A stretch of DNA of 53,550 nt, from contig CAJUJU010000020.1 of the NCBI GenBank assembly GCA_910586835.1, forward strand, positions 1 through 53,550, in the 5' to 3' direction. The position numbers were made by a program, and so were the translations under genes. Below the pieces are notes generated by a model that was not told the DNA's origin, searched no databases, and saw only the letters and a program-made list of their open reading frames with translations. Origin of the DNA: an uncultured Acetatifactor sp. (GTDB lineage Bacteria; Bacillota; Clostridia; Lachnospirales; Lachnospiraceae). Positions 13,245 through 21,030 of this stretch are shown piece by piece. Each line of letters starts with the position of its first letter. The stretch's first letter is position 1.

Positions 13245-16007
13245 TTACAACCATTCATTCCAGAAACGCTCAACCCGCTTCGCTACTGACCCAAGTCTTA
13301 CCGTCTCAAAATGCTCCCACTCTCTGGGAAACAGACGCCTGTAGGCAGGCTGGAGGAAACGCTCGTCCAGAAGTGCCACAATCCCTACATCATCCACAGT
13401 GCGGATCACACGCCCCGCAGCCTGAAGCACCTTGTTCATTCCGGGATACCGGTAAGCATAGTCAAAGCCGCTCTCACCCTCCCCGTCAAAATGCGCCTTC
13501 AGAATTTCCCTCTCAAAGCACACCTGCGGCAGCCCGGTGCCCACAATTACAGCCCCAATGAGGCTATCCTTCTTCAGGTCGATCCCCTCGCTGAAAATTC
13601 CTCCCAAAACGCAAAAACCAATGAGTGTGCTGTCTTCCACCTCAATCTCCATGGCAATACCATCCCTGAGCTCAAGGGCTTCGTTTCCCCGGAATCTGCC
13701 CAGAAATTCCTCCCTTTCGCTCTCGCTCATAGACTCGCTCTGCATGATACACTGCCTGTGTTCCCCGCCAAAGTTTTCCACATACTTTTCATATACCTTC
13801 CTCAGAAAGGAATAAGAGGGACAGAAAACCATATAATTTCCATGACGATTCTTTACAATCTCCTCAATGTATGCGGCTATATTCAAAAATTCCTCTTCCG
13901 AGCGCCTGGTATATTTGCTCGTCACATCCTCCGCAAAAAACAATGCCCGCTTCGCCGGGTGAAAAACGGACTGTGCATATACCTCATAGTCCCCTTCCTC
14001 CCCTCCAAGCAGTCTTTTATAATACTGTATCGGCAGAAAAGTAGCGGAAAACAGGATGCTGCTGCGGCCGCGCTGCATACAGTTCCGCAGATTTTCTCCG
14101 GGATTTACACAGAACAGTTTCAGGAAAAAACTTCCGTCGTCACACATCTGTGTATATTTGACGTAATTTTCATCCAACAGCTCATAAATCTCCAGAAAAT
14201 GACTGACCTCAAAATAGAAATTCAACAACTCCTCCCTGACCGCCAGCTGTTCCTCTTCCGGCTCCTCCAGGTAATCATCCAATACTGCCTGCAGCCGCAT
14301 CAGCGGCTGAACAAAGGAATCAATTTCCGGAACGATACGAAACTGCTCGCAATCCCGCTTCAGTGCCAGGAGCTGCTGATTGCACTTTTCTGCCTGCCAG
14401 ATCATTTTATCCGCATAGCCCTGCCTCACAAGGACACTTCGCCCCTTTCTTCTCCCCGCTGTCCCGTATGTCTCTTTTATCTCCTCTGTCTCTATTGTCT
14501 CTTCTACCTCTCGTATCCCTACTGCCTCTCTTACCTCTTCTGTCTCCTCCCTCTCTCCTCCATGCGCCAAATCTGTCCTGTTAGCTCGTCCCGCCAATTC
14601 AGTACTGAATTGGTCAATATTGTAATCCCTCCTGCAAATCTCCCCTATTTTTTCTGACACCGATGTCGATTCCATTATCATTTCCAGGGAAATCTGCCCA
14701 TTATCTCTATGTTTTGATATTTCTGACATTATTGTCTGTTTTAGTGTTTGCTTTAACTCCTGAAATTGTTCCTTCCACAAAACAGCACTGTACATCTCTC
14801 TTCCCCGATCCAGAAGATTGTGCGCCTCATCAATCAGAAAAATATAATCCCCCGATACACCGTCCATAAAAAAGCGCTTCAGATAAACATGCGGATCGAA
14901 CAGATAATTATAATCACAGATCACTCCGTCCGCAAAAAGAGTCATGTCCAGGCACATTTCAAAGGGGCATACCTGATGCTTTTCGGCATATTCCTCTATT
15001 TTTTCCCGGCTGAAGCTCTCCTGAGAAGTCAAAAGATCATAAACGGCGTCATTGATGCGGTCATAGTGTCCCCTGGCATAAGGGCAGTATTCGGGAATGC
15101 ATTGTGTCTCCTCCATGAAGCATACTTTTTCCTTTGCCGTCAGGATCACACTCTTAAACCGCATCCCCTTCTGCCGCAGCAGTTCCAGTGTCTCCTCAGC
15201 CACCGTTCTGGTAATGGTTTTGGCCGTCAGATAAAAGAGCTTTCCTCCCAGTCCCTGTCCCATCCCCTGTATGGCCGGATAAATGGTGGAAATGGTTTTT
15301 CCCACTCCTGTGGGCGCCTCCAGAAACAGTTTCTTCTTATGATAAATCGTGCGATACACATTCGCCACAAGCTCCTTCTGCCCGTCCCGATATGCAAACG
15401 GAAACGCCAGACCCCGGATAGACTCCTGACGCAGATTCTTCCAATTCCAGGAGTAATCAGCCCATTTACGATAAGAACTCAGCAGCTGATTAAACCACTG
15501 AGTCAATTCTTCCATAGAATAATCGGAATAGAAGTATCGAAGCTCTTCCGTTGGAATATGGCAATAAGTCATTCTCACCTGGATTTCTGTCAAGCCCTGC
15601 TGCAGCCCATAAATATAAGCATAACACTTTGCCTGTGCTAGGTGCAGCGGCATGGGTTCTCTCCACCTGGCAGGATCACGATAGGTTCCCTTGATTTCAT
15701 CAATGATCACCCTGTCCTCATGATGAATGATTCCGTCCGCTCTTCCCTCCACTATCAAACAGTATCCCTTCTCTTGAAAGGATATTTTCAGTGAAACCTC
15801 CGGCTGATATTCCCCTCCCATCCTGCGCTGAATCATCCGATGGATCCGGCTGCCCTCCTGCATGGCGTCGTCGGGAGACGCATGGTGACGCTTGTCGATA
15901 TCGCCGTGGCGCATTACAAATTCCACAAAACTTCTGACCGAAATTTTGATGACTTCTCCCTCGTTATCCTGATATCCGTTTTTCTCTGTTTTTCCTTCTT
16001 TTTTCAA
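13245..16007 (-). CDS. PD-(D/E)XK nuclease fused to XPD/DinG-type Fe-S helicase
   Basis: About 920 aa. Residues 45-150 carry a RecB/Cas4-like nuclease core: VEGRADGI, then IDEIKGT, then QAKCYAY. From about 200 follows a superfamily 2 helicase of the XPD/DinG group: Walker A EAPTGVGKT (230-238), the Fe-S cysteines VCFMEETQCIPEYCPY and VCPFEMC, DEAH in LIDEAHNLLDRG, and C-terminal motifs LFSATFLP and QAAGRVIR. It probably unwinds and trims damaged or branched DNA. A Glu/Thr/Val low-complexity insert (REETEEVREAVGIREVEE region) interrupts the helicase. The frame is open to GTG 16124, but those codons lie inside an upstream terminator; TTG 16007, with GAGGAG 6 nt upstream, is the better start. 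Confidence 0.85.
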   Translation of the reverse strand: MKKEGKTEKNGYQDNEGEVIKISVRSFVEFVMRHGDIDKRHHASPDDAMQEGSRIHRMIQRRMGGEYQPEVSLKISFQEKGYCLIVEGRADGIIHHEDRVIIDEIKGTYRDPARWREPMPLHLAQAKCYAYIYGLQQGLTEIQVRMTYCHIPTEELRYFYSDYSMEELTQWFNQLLSSYRKWADYSWNWKNLRQESIRGLAFPFAYRDGQKELVANVYRTIYHKKKLFLEAPTGVGKTISTIYPAIQGMGQGLGGKLFYLTAKTITRTVAEETLELLRQKGMRFKSVILTAKEKVCFMEETQCIPEYCPYARGHYDRINDAVYDLLTSQESFSREKIEEYAEKHQVCPFEMCLDMTLFADGVICDYNYLFDPHVYLKRFFMDGVSGDYIFLIDEAHNLLDRGREMYSAVLWKEQFQELKQTLKQTIMSEISKHRDNGQISLEMIMESTSVSEKIGEICRRDYNIDQFSTELAGRANRTDLAHGGEREETEEVREAVGIREVEETIETEEIKETYGTAGRRKGRSVLVRQGYADKMIWQAEKCNQQLLALKRDCEQFRIVPEIDSFVQPLMRLQAVLDDYLEEPEEEQLAVREELLNFYFEVSHFLEIYELLDENYVKYTQMCDDGSFFLKLFCVNPGENLRNCMQRGRSSILFSATFLPIQYYKRLLGGEEGDYEVYAQSVFHPAKRALFFAEDVTSKYTRRSEEEFLNIAAYIEEIVKNRHGNYMVFCPSYSFLRKVYEKYVENFGGEHRQCIMQSESMSESEREEFLGRFRGNEALELRDGIAMEIEVEDSTLIGFCVLGGIFSEGIDLKKDSLIGAVIVGTGLPQVCFEREILKAHFDGEGESGFDYAYRYPGMNKVLQAAGRVIRTVDDVGIVALLDERFLQPAYRRLFPREWEHFETVRLGSVAKRVERFWNEWL

Positions 16008-16086
16008 GTCCTTCTCCTCATGGGATGTTTCTCTCCAAATACCGTTCTGCAGCTTCTCCCCACCCTCCGAATTAAAGCTGTATGAC

Positions 16087-16131
16087 AAAAAAACTCCCCA
16101 TGAAGATAGTACGCTATCTTTCACGGGGAGT
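16087..16131 (-). terminator. Intrinsic terminator after HPr-like gene
   Basis: On the minus strand ACTCCCCGTGAAAGATAG pairs with CTATCTTCATGGGGAGT across a 4-nt loop (plus coordinates 16093-16131), followed by a run of T (plus-strand A-run 16087-16093). This is a strong terminator 17 bp after the HPr-like stop codon. Confidence 0.85.
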
Positions 16132-16147
16132 CAATTTTGTTTTGATG

Positions 16148-16372
16148 TCAGCAGGCAATGGCGTGCTTTTTCAGAAGTTCCTCCAGCGCGGCATCATATC
16201 CTTCATAGGACACCGTCAGGGGCACCCTGAAATCCAAGCCGTACACTCCTAAAAATGATTTGGCATCCACTACATACCTGTTATAGGAAATGTCGATGTC
16301 AAAATTACACTTGGAGGTCACGTCTACAAAATGCTGTACATCATCCTGCGTCATGCGAATCGTCTTGACCAT
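16148..16372 (-). CDS. HPr-like small protein lacking the phospho-histidine
   Basis: A 74-aa protein starting MVKTIRM. The second half, DISYNRYVVDAKSFLGVYGLDF followed by LTVSYEGYDAALEELL, has the HPr fold pattern and keeps a serine at the Ser46 position (AKSFLG). The GxHARP segment with His15 is replaced by TQDDVQHFVDV. It therefore should not carry phosphate in PTS sugar transport; it may be a regulatory decoy or an HPr-domain protein with another partner. ATG 16372 gives the HPr-like length; a longer frame to 16456 adds residues that do not resemble HPr. It is monocistronic, between a promoter and a strong terminator. Confidence 0.75.
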   Translation of the reverse strand: MVKTIRMTQDDVQHFVDVTSKCNFDIDISYNRYVVDAKSFLGVYGLDFRVPLTVSYEGYDAALEELLKKHAIAC

Positions 16373-16424
16373 ATCCAACCATCCTTTCACATATATGACA
16401 ATTTTACAGGTTCTATGATTAACT

Positions 16425-16452
16425 ATTATATTCGGAATATGCCAAAAGTAAA
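16425..16452 (-). promoter_or_regulatory. Promoter of the HPr-like gene
   Basis: On the minus strand the -10 is TATAAT (16430-16425) and the -35 is TTTACT (16452-16447), separated by 16 bp, about 50 bp upstream of the start codon. The -10 is perfect; the -35 is weak. Confidence 0.5.
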
Positions 16453-16581
16453 GCATTTATGGCATATTTTCTCACTTTCATCACATTGCTAGCAGACTGG
16501 AAACACATTCTTCCTGTTTTGTATATTTTATCCAGAAAACGGTTTCTTGACTCGCCTTCACCACGGACTCTTTTGTACTTT

Positions 16582-17337
16582 CTACCCGAATTCCACCATG
16601 TATTCCCGAAATCTTAACGGTGCCATGTTTCTCTGCAGCTTCAGATTCCTCCTCTCCTTGATGGCGATGGTTTTACAGAAATGGCGAAAAAGCTCCTGAT
16701 ATTGCTTCTCCTCCTTCGACAGGTTCAGCCTGGGTTCTTCCACTTCCTCCCCTGAAAGCAGATACCATTGCTTTCCCGCCGGATGTACGCCAAAAATTCC
16801 TCTTTTCTCATCATAAATCACAAAATTTTCAATGGGAAGCCGATCCGCAAAATGAGGCATTATAAAGGTAATTGCATTACATTTGGGCCCGATTCTGGAA
16901 AACAGCACTCCGTTCTCCAACTCCTGGAATCGAACAAACTGCTTCAGATGCCCGATTTCCCTGTCGGCATACCTGGCCAATGAAAAGGCCTTCATAATAT
17001 TGTCATCCGTCAGATTATCAAAAAGATGGCCTCTGGCATACCGCTCGTCCAGTCCTCTCACCACTGTCCTGTACACAGCCTGCGCCTTATCTTCATCCGG
17101 CGTTGCCAGCGCCATGCAGACCGTGAGATAATCCTCCTCCCCAAACCGACGCTTCAATGTGCGCATGACCTTGAGTGTCTTCTCCTGATCCGGTTTCACC
17201 GGCACATCCTCCGCAAACAAAATCGGATCTTCATTCAGAGACAGAAAAGTATCCTTCGCCTCCCTGTTTTCCTCATAAGACAGATAAATCGCCGTAAAAA
17301 TGCTCTCCAGGGAATCCTCACATCGATATACCGTCAC
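16582..17337 (-). CDS. DUF4130 protein, radical-SAM-linked DNA metabolism family
   Basis: A 251-aa protein of the family usually called probable DNA metabolism protein (TIGR03915, DUF4130). It starts VTVYRCEDSLESIFTAIYLSY and shows the family block RYADREIGHLKQFVRFQEL near the middle, GIFGVHPAGKQWYLL towards the end, and a basic C-terminal IAIKERRNLKLQRNMAP. Members occur next to a radical-SAM protein with a helix-hairpin-helix domain, exactly the gene found 169 bp upstream here. GTG 17337 is chosen because GGAGG lies 9 nt upstream. The biochemical role is unknown; a DNA repair or base-modification function is inferred from the partner and from its uracil-DNA-glycosylase-like region. Confidence 0.85.
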   Translation of the reverse strand: MTVYRCEDSLESIFTAIYLSYEENREAKDTFLSLNEDPILFAEDVPVKPDQEKTLKVMRTLKRRFGEEDYLTVCMALATPDEDKAQAVYRTVVRGLDERYARGHLFDNLTDDNIMKAFSLARYADREIGHLKQFVRFQELENGVLFSRIGPKCNAITFIMPHFADRLPIENFVIYDEKRGIFGVHPAGKQWYLLSGEEVEEPRLNLSKEEKQYQELFRHFCKTIAIKERRNLKLQRNMAPLRFREYMVEFG

Positions 17338-17506
17338 CCAACAGTTCCTCCTTCCTCTCCCTCCGAAGCGCCTCCCCACTCCAGACAGCCGTTCTATTCT
17401 TCCGCAGGTTCTCTTCCTGCCCTCAATAAACAGTCTTCTATTCTTCCGCAGAACCTCCTCCTACCTTAGCCGGCAGTCTTCTCACCGCAGCCCTCTCCCC
17501 GCCGCG

Positions 17507-18859
17507 CTACAGCTGTCCTACGGCAGTCTGAAACTGCTCGGCCGCAGTGAGCGGACGGGAAAAGTTTCCGTCGTCAAAGAGTGACATCTGCCGGTAGGAC
17601 ATTCCGTCGCTGCCAAACTGTACACGCTCTTTCACCTCCGTGAGGTTTCGCACAATATAATCCTCATCCAGCTTCACCGGATACATCATTCTGCCGTTGC
17701 AGGTCACAAAATACAACGCTCTCTTCAGAACAACGCCGATCTTTTTCAGATCTGCAAAAGTCAGATTACAGCTTCTCCTTGCCGCTACAATCCTGCGGGC
17801 GCTTTTTACCCCAACCCCGGGAACCCGAAGCAGCATCTCCATGGGAGCTCTGTTAATCTCAACGGGAAACTGCTCCAGATGCCTCACCGCCCAGTCCTCC
17901 TTTGGATCCAGCATCACATTGAAGTAGGGCCTGCTTTCATCCAGCAGTTCCTCCCCCTTAAAACCATAGAACCTCAGCAGCCAGTCCGCCTGATACAGCC
18001 GGTGCTCCCGCAGCAGCGGCGGTCCCCCCGGCAGCGCAGGCAGAGCTCTGTCCCCCGTCACATTGACAAACGCCGAATAAAATACTCTTTTCAGTGCAAA
18101 TTTCTGATACAGGCTTTCCGCCACGCTGACAATCTGATAATCGCTTTCCGGTGTAGCACCGATAATCAACTGTGTTGACTGCCCCCCTGCCACGAACCTG
18201 GGCGCGTTGCGGTACAGAACCAGCTCGTTTTTGTTCGCCTCAATGCCGCTCTGAATCTGCCGCATGGGTGTCAGTATGGTTTTTCTGTGCTTGTTGGGCG
18301 CAAGCTCTCTCAGTCCCTCCGCCGTAGGCAGCTCCAGATTCACGCTCATTCTGTCCGCCAGGAATCCTGTCTTGTGAATCAGCTCCGGATCCGCCCCGGG
18401 TATGGCCTTCACATGCACATAGCCGTTAAATCTGTATTTATTGCGCAAAAGCCACACGGTACGGTAAATCAACTCCATGGTAAAAGAGGGACTGTTCAAA
18501 ATACCCGAGCTGAGAAAAAGTCCCTCAATATAATTTCTCCGGTAAAATTCCATGGTGAGCGTACAGACCTCGTCAGGGGTAAAGGTCGCCCGGGGAATAT
18601 CATTGGAGCACCGGTTCTGACAATACTTACAGTCATAAATACACTCGTTTGTCAATAAAATCTTAAGCAGGGCAATACATCGTCCGTCGCTGCTGAAGCT
18701 GTGGCAGATACCGGCAGCCACGCAGTTCCCGATACTTGACCCATTTCCCTTCCTCTCCACACCGCTGGAGGTGCAGGCCACATCGTACTTGGCCGCATCG
18801 GTGAGAATCCCCAGCTTATCCATGACTGACCTTTCGTTTTCCGCCGCAAGATACTCCAT
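17507..18859 (-). CDS. Radical-SAM protein with helix-hairpin-helix, putative DNA modification/repair
   Basis: A 450-aa radical-SAM enzyme of the TIGR03916 type. The 4Fe-4S/SAM motif is CIYDCKYCQNR (CxxxCxxC) around residues 75-85. The substrate barrel follows, then a C-terminal helix-hairpin-helix, VPGVGVKSARRIVAAR, that would contact DNA. The tail ends in a Met/Ser-rich region. ATG 18859 with GAGGAGAGGG upstream is preferred to the longer frame reaching 18907. It is co-oriented with the DUF4130 gene, 169 bp upstream of it, consistent with the known two-gene association. The substrate is unknown. Confidence 0.88.
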   Translation of the reverse strand: MEYLAAENERSVMDKLGILTDAAKYDVACTSSGVERKGNGSSIGNCVAAGICHSFSSDGRCIALLKILLTNECIYDCKYCQNRCSNDIPRATFTPDEVCTLTMEFYRRNYIEGLFLSSGILNSPSFTMELIYRTVWLLRNKYRFNGYVHVKAIPGADPELIHKTGFLADRMSVNLELPTAEGLRELAPNKHRKTILTPMRQIQSGIEANKNELVLYRNAPRFVAGGQSTQLIIGATPESDYQIVSVAESLYQKFALKRVFYSAFVNVTGDRALPALPGGPPLLREHRLYQADWLLRFYGFKGEELLDESRPYFNVMLDPKEDWAVRHLEQFPVEINRAPMEMLLRVPGVGVKSARRIVAARRSCNLTFADLKKIGVVLKRALYFVTCNGRMMYPVKLDEDYIVRNLTEVKERVQFGSDGMSYRQMSLFDDGNFSRPLTAAEQFQTAVGQL

Positions 18860-18947
18860 CTTTTCCCTCTCCTCTCGGAACGTCTGTTCTATTTCATGAT
18901 AGCACATACGTTCGTATCTGGCAAGTAAAAATTCTTGGAAAAATATC

Positions 18948-18976
18948 TTGCAATGTACGGCAAAAAGGGGTTAAAT
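18948..18976 (+). promoter_or_regulatory. asnA promoter
   Basis: The -35 TTGCAA (18948-18953), a 17-bp spacer and the -10 TTAAAT (18971-18976) lie 40 bp before the asnA start. They are divergent from the radical-SAM gene. Confidence 0.65.
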
Positions 18977-19016
18977 GATATAGGAAAGTCGAATGCTACA
19001 GGAAAGTGAGAAAAAT

Positions 19017-20027
19017 ATGGCTGACTCTTTTATACCAAAAAATTACAAACCCGAACTGAACCTTTATAACACACAGATTGCCATCAAGACCGTAAAGGAC
19101 TTTTTCCAGTCCCTGTTGGCAGAGCGCCTTCATCTGCTGCGCGTATCCGCTCCTCTCTTTGTCGCGCCGGAATCCGGACTGAATGACAACCTGAACGGTG
19201 TGGAACGCCCCGTCACCTTTGATATCAAATGTCAGGACGGCAGAGAAGGCGAGATCGTGCAGTCCCTTGCAAAATGGAAGCGGTACGCCCTGAAGAAATA
19301 CGGTTTTTCCGTGGGAGAGGGCCTTTACACAGACATGAGCGCCATCCGTCGGGACGAACAGACCGACAATATCCACTCTGTCTATGTGGATCAGTGGGAC
19401 TGGGAAAAAGTCATCTCCAGGGAAGAACGCACCATGGATACCCTGAAGGACACCGTAAAGACAGTGTATAAGGTACTGCGTAAAACCGAGAAGTATATGT
19501 CAATCCACTATGACTATATCGAAGAAATTCTTCCGAACGACATCTTTTTTATCACCACCGCCGAACTGGAGGAAATGTTCCCCGATTATACGCCCAAGGA
19601 GCGGGAATATTACATCGCCAAGGCAAAGGGCGCTGTCTGCATTATGCAGATCGGAGACGTTCTGGAAAACGGCGAGCCTCACGACGGCCGGGCTCCCGAC
19701 TATGACGACTGGTCCCTGAATGCCGACATCATCGTGTACTATCCCGTGCTGGATATCGCGCTGGAACTCTCCAGTATGGGCATCCGTGTGGATGAACAGT
19801 CTCTGCGGGAACAGCTTGACAAGGCAGGCTGCCCGGAACGGGGAGAACTGCCCTTCCACCGGGCGGTTTTAAACGGAGAACTGCCCTACACCATCGGCGG
19901 CGGCATCGGACAGTCCCGCATCTGCATGTTCTTTCTGAGAAAAGCTCACATCGGTGAGGTACAATGCTCTCTGTGGCCCGAAGAGGTCATGGAAGAAGCC
20001 GCAAAAAAAGGTCTGCAGCTATTGTAA
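19017..20027 (+). CDS. asnA: Aspartate-ammonia ligase (asparagine synthetase A)
   Basis: Makes asparagine from aspartate and free ammonia with ATP. The 336 aa are full length. The class II aminoacyl-tRNA-synthetase-like fold is recognisable from LRVSAPLFVAPESGLNDNLNG, VTFDIK, the SLAKWKRYALKKYGF core, GEGLYTDMSAIRRDE, and the terminal GGGIGQSRICMFFLRKAHIGEVQ. ATG 19017 is chosen with AGGAAAG upstream; an earlier in-frame start at 18993 has no such site. It is a single-gene plus-strand unit between minus-strand neighbours, with its own promoter and a terminator overlapping the stop codon. Confidence 0.95.
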   Translation: MADSFIPKNYKPELNLYNTQIAIKTVKDFFQSLLAERLHLLRVSAPLFVAPESGLNDNLNGVERPVTFDIKCQDGREGEIVQSLAKWKRYALKKYGFSVGEGLYTDMSAIRRDEQTDNIHSVYVDQWDWEKVISREERTMDTLKDTVKTVYKVLRKTEKYMSIHYDYIEEILPNDIFFITTAELEEMFPDYTPKEREYYIAKAKGAVCIMQIGDVLENGEPHDGRAPDYDDWSLNADIIVYYPVLDIALELSSMGIRVDEQSLREQLDKAGCPERGELPFHRAVLNGELPYTIGGGIGQSRICMFFLRKAHIGEVQCSLWPEEVMEEAAKKGLQLL

Positions 20028-20042
20028 GCTGCGGACCTTTTT
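20009..20042. terminator. Bidirectional terminator between asnA and XRE gene
   Basis: AGGTCTGCAGCT (20009-20020) pairs with AGCTGCGGACCT (20027-20038) with one G-U pair and a 6-nt loop. It has T-runs on both strands (TTTTT after 20038; A-run 20003-20009). It overlaps the ends of both convergent genes. Confidence 0.85.
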
Positions 20043-20885
20043 CCTTCCATCACCGCTTCTTCTACCTCTGGCAGCAATGGTTATCGGCACAAACAGCCCG
20101 GACAAAACCACAATAAGCTGCAGAAAAGGGCCAAACCAAAGCAGCACATCCCCGGGAACAAACAGCCGCAAAACAAAATATAGCGCCGGATAAAGAATCG
20201 GAACCAGGAAGCAGTAACCTCTTCCAGCCTTTAAAATATGAGGCCAATTTTGATTGTTAAAATAGATTCCCGGTATATTCATCCGCAAAAAGCCGTCCGC
20301 ATAAAAACTGATTTTCTCCGTATCATAATATCCCGGCAGCCTCTCCCTGATGAAGAAGAAAAACCAGATCCCGAATGCTATCGGCAGAATCACCGCCAAA
20401 AGCACATCCATGGAGATCTGATCCGCCAGAATCCCAAACCGATATCCCTCCCTGTACAGCAGCCAGAGCTCCATACAACTGATTCCGACACACAGAAAAT
20501 ATAATATCGCTCGTTTTTTAATTGCCTGCTTCCGGACGCTCCTTCTCTCCTCCGCATCCTCCTCAAGCCTTTCCATCAAAAAGGCACTTTCTTCTCTGGT
20601 AAAGCTGCTGTCCGGCGTATTTTCCGGCATACATTCCCCGTGCAGAAGCTCCGTCACCGATACCTCCAGGGCATCTGCCAGCGGTTCCAGCAACGCGATA
20701 TCCGGCAGACTTAACCCACACTCCCACTTGCTCACCGCCTTATTGGAAATGTACAGCTTCTCAGCCAGTTCCCGCTGGGTAAGCTTCCTGTCCCTGCGCC
20801 GCTTCGCAATAAAGCTGCCGAATTTCTCCGCGTCAATTCTATTCGCCCCGGTTCTCATCAATTTCAACATCTCACTTTCCGTCAT
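20019..20885 (-). CDS. XRE-family HTH regulator with membrane domain
   Basis: A 288-aa protein. Residues 20-85 form a Cro/CI-type HTH (FIAKRRRDRKLTQRELAEKL, then ISNKAVSKWECGLSLPDI). A charged linker with EERRSVRKQ follows, then four hydrophobic segments with basic ends (IKKRAILYFLC, ISMDVLLAVILPIAFGIWFFFF, GYCFLVPILYPALYFVL, FLQLIVVLSGLFVPIT). Such DNA-binding membrane proteins probably couple an envelope signal to transcription. ATG 20885 has GGAGG 7 nt upstream. The stop lies within the shared terminator. A possible promoter (TTGTGT-17-TATGCT) lies about 50-80 bp upstream on the minus strand. Its targets are unknown; the envelope acylation operon upstream is an obvious candidate but unproven. 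Confidence 0.85.
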   Translation of the reverse strand: MTESEMLKLMRTGANRIDAEKFGSFIAKRRRDRKLTQRELAEKLYISNKAVSKWECGLSLPDIALLEPLADALEVSVTELLHGECMPENTPDSSFTREESAFLMERLEEDAEERRSVRKQAIKKRAILYFLCVGISCMELWLLYREGYRFGILADQISMDVLLAVILPIAFGIWFFFFIRERLPGYYDTEKISFYADGFLRMNIPGIYFNNQNWPHILKAGRGYCFLVPILYPALYFVLRLFVPGDVLLWFGPFLQLIVVLSGLFVPITIAARGRRSGDGRKKVRSLQ

Positions 20886-21030
20886 ACTGCCCTCCACCTT
20901 TCAGAACTGATCTCAGTCTTGCTTTTGATAATTCAAGCATAGCCTTCCAGGTTAAAAAACACAATCCACCGGCAGTAGACTCCCCACTGTTTCACATATT
21001 TCTTCTGTTCCACGCATATAATACCAATTG

